Shown: positions 5,224 to 6,614 of the stretch, piece by piece
Numbering within the stretch: position 1 is the stretch's first letter
How the letters are laid out: every line of letters starts with the position of its first letter
Origin: Acidimicrobiales bacterium
Lineage (GTDB): Bacteria; Actinomycetota; Acidimicrobiia; Acidimicrobiales; Poriferisodaliceae
Assembly: GCA_020631315.1 (NCBI GenBank)
Contig: JAHDHM010000081.1
Coordinates: forward strand, 1-6,614
Reading direction: 5' to 3'
Length of the DNA: 6,614 bases
The notes under the pieces: generated by a model
Database searches by the model: none
Told to the model about the DNA's origin: nothing
What the model saw: the letters and a program-made list of their open reading frames with translations, nothing else
Program-made: the position numbers and the translations under genes

Positions 5224-6114
5224 TCACGAGCGATGGATCCTGAGCCAGCTGGCGCCGATCTCGATGAGGTCGTCGGACCCGACGGACGCGACTTGGACAG
5301 GCCGGTCGTTGACCCGTACGAGTGCGGCCCGCGTCAGGCTCCGGATCTCGAGCCGAGTGTCGGTCACCAGGAGTTCGCAGTGTTCCGGTTCGAGCAGTGG
5401 ATCGGCGAGCGACACGGTCGCGGTCTCCGCCGAGCCGAGCATGATCCGTTCGCCGTAGAGAATGATCTCTCGTCCACCGAGCGGTCCGTCGGCGATCTCG
5501 ATCCACACCTGTCGAGCGACGCGCTCTGCTGCGCCGATCGCTCCTCCGACGAGTGCCGCCGCGATCGGAATCGACACGAGCAGTTGCCCGACGGTCGCGT
5601 TGCGGCCACCCCCGAGGGCCGCGATCAAGGCCCCACCGAAGAATCCGCCACCGAGCCCGCCGAGGACGCCGAGGAGTGCCTTCCGTGTTGACTGCGACAC
5701 CCCGATGGCGCCACCGACCAGACCAGCGACGATCGCGAAGGCGACGGCCATCGCGAATGGGGGAGGGTTCTCGAAGTCGGTGGCCATCGAGTCGTAGATC
5801 GGCGTGGCGGCGAGCAGACCGACGAAGCCGGCAGCGAGCGCGAGCAGCGCCGGAGCGAGACTCCGACGTGCCGCAGATGCGAACTGCCCCGCTGACAGGT
5901 CGGGCCATGCGACGATGCCGATACCGACGAAGATCGGCACGATCACGACGAGGAGCCCGAGTCGCGTGTCGCCCTCGGCGCCGATCAGAGCGTCGGCGAT
6001 GATCGCGAACTGTTGGGCGCCGATGAAGCCGCCGATCGATCCGCCGACGATGCCACTGATCAGGGAGTTGGACGCCGTGGCTCTCACGAGCTCGGAGAAC
6101 GACGAGCCCGCCAT
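5224..6114 (-). CDS. Glycine-rich polytopic membrane protein with C-terminal FHA-like domain
   Basis: 296 residues from ATG 6114; its A is shared with the upstream TGA, and AGGG lies six bases ahead. GTG 6117 is an alternative start with a GTGA overlap. The frame stays open to 6426, but that region is antisense-like and covered by the upstream gene. Residues 18-196 contain about six hydrophobic segments (near 18-35, 52-70, 86-104, 120-140, 146-167 and 178-196) packed with Gly-zipper motifs. The unit V-G-G-[AS]-I-G occurs three times, at 23-28, 133-138 and 189-194. Residues 205-294 fold like an FHA domain (I-M-L-G-S-A, L-E-P-E-H-C-E-L, V-R-V-N-D-R-P-V), but the conserved Arg and Ser are replaced by Ser and Pro; His245 remains. 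Phosphothreonine binding is therefore doubtful. It may tether the signalling complex to the membrane; its role is unproven. Confidence 0.85.
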   Translation of the reverse strand: MAGSSFSELVRATASNSLISGIVGGSIGGFIGAQQFAIIADALIGAEGDTRLGLLVVIVPIFVGIGIVAWPDLSAGQFASAARRSLAPALLALAAGFVGLLAATPIYDSMATDFENPPPFAMAVAFAIVAGLVGGAIGVSQSTRKALLGVLGGLGGGFFGGALIAALGGGRNATVGQLLVSIPIAAALVGGAIGAAERVARQVWIEIADGPLGGREIILYGERIMLGSAETATVSLADPLLEPEHCELLVTDTRLEIRSLTRAALVRVNDRPVQVASVGSDDLIEIGASWLRIHRS

Positions 6115-6614
6115 CACGAACCCTGCGCAGCGATCGCGATGCTGATGACGACGGTGGCGATCAGCACGAGAGTCAGGCTGAAGACGGCAACGCGTTGACC
6201 CTTCGAGAGCGATCGGCGCTTCGGCGCCGTCGTGCGTTCGGGCATGTACACCGAGGGCGGAGCGGTCGGATCGAAGGTCGGCGGAGCGGACGCTGCGGCC
6301 GGTTCGCTGGTCTGCCGCTTGCCGTAGGTCGGCACCGTGGGTCGGCCGGAGCGTGACGACGTTGGTTGGCGATTGCCGTCCGCAAGCGACTCGAGGAATG
6401 GGCGGAGGTGGCGGACTCGTTGCCACTCTTCGGCGCTCGATCTGGGGGCGCCGCCGTGCAGGGTGGCGGCGAGCAGCCGGTCGACGGTCTTGTTGATCCG
6501 TGGCTCGGCGGGAATCTCGAGTTCGAGTTCGCCGCCGGTGAAGTTGCCGCGGACCTGGAAGTAGGTGCGGTAGAAGAGCAGCCCGAGGCCGAGACGATCG
6601 CTGTCCACGTCGGG
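6114..6614 (-). CDS. Probable protein-kinase-like C-lobe end with disordered linker and C-terminal membrane helix (5' end outside window)
   Basis: The frame is open from the window edge to TGA at 6116-6114, giving 166 visible residues. A GTG at 6608 exists, but only six bases lie upstream of it, and the protein appears to begin mid-domain. Residues 1-25 (P-D-V-D-S-D-R-L-G-L-G-L-L-F-Y-R, then F-Q-V-R-G-N-F-T) resemble subdomain IX of Ser/Thr kinases, especially the YegI-like group (D-x-F-G-L-A-V-L-I-F...G-R-H-P-F). Residues 43-70 (V-D-R-L-L, then P-R-S-S-A-E-E-W) resemble subdomain XI, where an Arg ends the kinase fold. Residues 80-135 are a Pro/Thr/Ser linker, residues 131-140 are basic (K-R-R-S-L-S-K), and 142-163 are one transmembrane helix near the C-terminus. 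A kinase-like domain beside PP2C and FHA genes fits a phospho-signalling cluster. The catalytic half is unseen, so activity cannot be judged. Confidence 0.6.
   Translation of the reverse strand, partial: PDVDSDRLGLGLLFYRTYFQVRGNFTGGELELEIPAEPRINKTVDRLLAATLHGGAPRSSAEEWQRVRHLRPFLESLADGNRQPTSSRSGRPTVPTYGKRQTSEPAAASAPPTFDPTAPPSVYMPERTTAPKRRSLSKGQRVAVFSLTLVLIATVVISIAIAAQGS

Noticed and set aside
6115..6426. Upstream extension of the glycine-rich membrane protein to an ATG at 6426
   Set aside because: The extension is His/Arg/Pro-rich and lies wholly inside the upstream kinase-like gene. The ATG at 6114 sits on that gene's stop with AGGG ahead.
1..6614. tRNA, rRNA, CRISPR, transposase or attachment-site signals
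   Set aside because: No cloverleaf, regular direct-repeat array, transposase motif or terminal inverted repeat pair was seen by eye on either strand.

Overview
The window is high-GC DNA (roughly two thirds G+C by eye) with GTG starts, 1-4 base gene overlaps and proline/alanine-rich linkers. This suggests an actinobacterium, perhaps of the Acidimicrobiia type, but the taxonomic call is an impression only. No RNA gene, CRISPR array, insertion sequence or phage gene was seen.

Layout, left to right. (1) Positions 1-771, plus strand: the 3' end of an unrecognised gene, then a small lipoprotein of the FxLyD-like type, joined by a GTGA overlap. (2) Positions 806-3206, minus strand: a tightly coupled three-gene operon, read from 3206 downwards. 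It encodes a disordered protein with a C-terminal membrane anchor, a PP2C-family Ser/Thr phosphatase, and a protein with an unassigned N-terminal domain and a C-terminal FHA domain. (3) Positions 3207-3425: a 219-base divergent intergenic region with a perfect 8-bp inverted repeat. (4) Positions 3426-4633, plus strand: two coupled genes, a degenerate-FHA protein with a helix-turn-helix-like C-terminus and a canonical FHA protein. (5) Positions 4638-4668: a hairpin cluster where two transcripts converge. (6) Positions 4662-6614, minus strand: the 3' end of a probable kinase-like membrane protein, a glycine-rich polytopic membrane protein ending in an FHA-like domain, and a proline-rich single-pass membrane protein.

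Taken together, positions 806-6614 look like a Ser/Thr phospho-signalling module. It has a probable kinase or pseudokinase (only its tail is visible), an eraser (PP2C), readers (two FHA domains with most pThr-binding signature residues and two degenerate ones), a possible transcriptional output (FHA plus HTH), and several anchored proteins with disordered Pro/Thr-rich linkers. Two members of the 806-3206 operon carry a very similar acidic D-x-T-V-V motif in a disordered stretch, a reasonable candidate phosphorylation and FHA-docking site. The signal sensed and the substrates cannot be told from sequence. Architecture and gene partners recall actinobacterial kinase/PP2C/FHA clusters, but I do not recognise this exact set as a described system.
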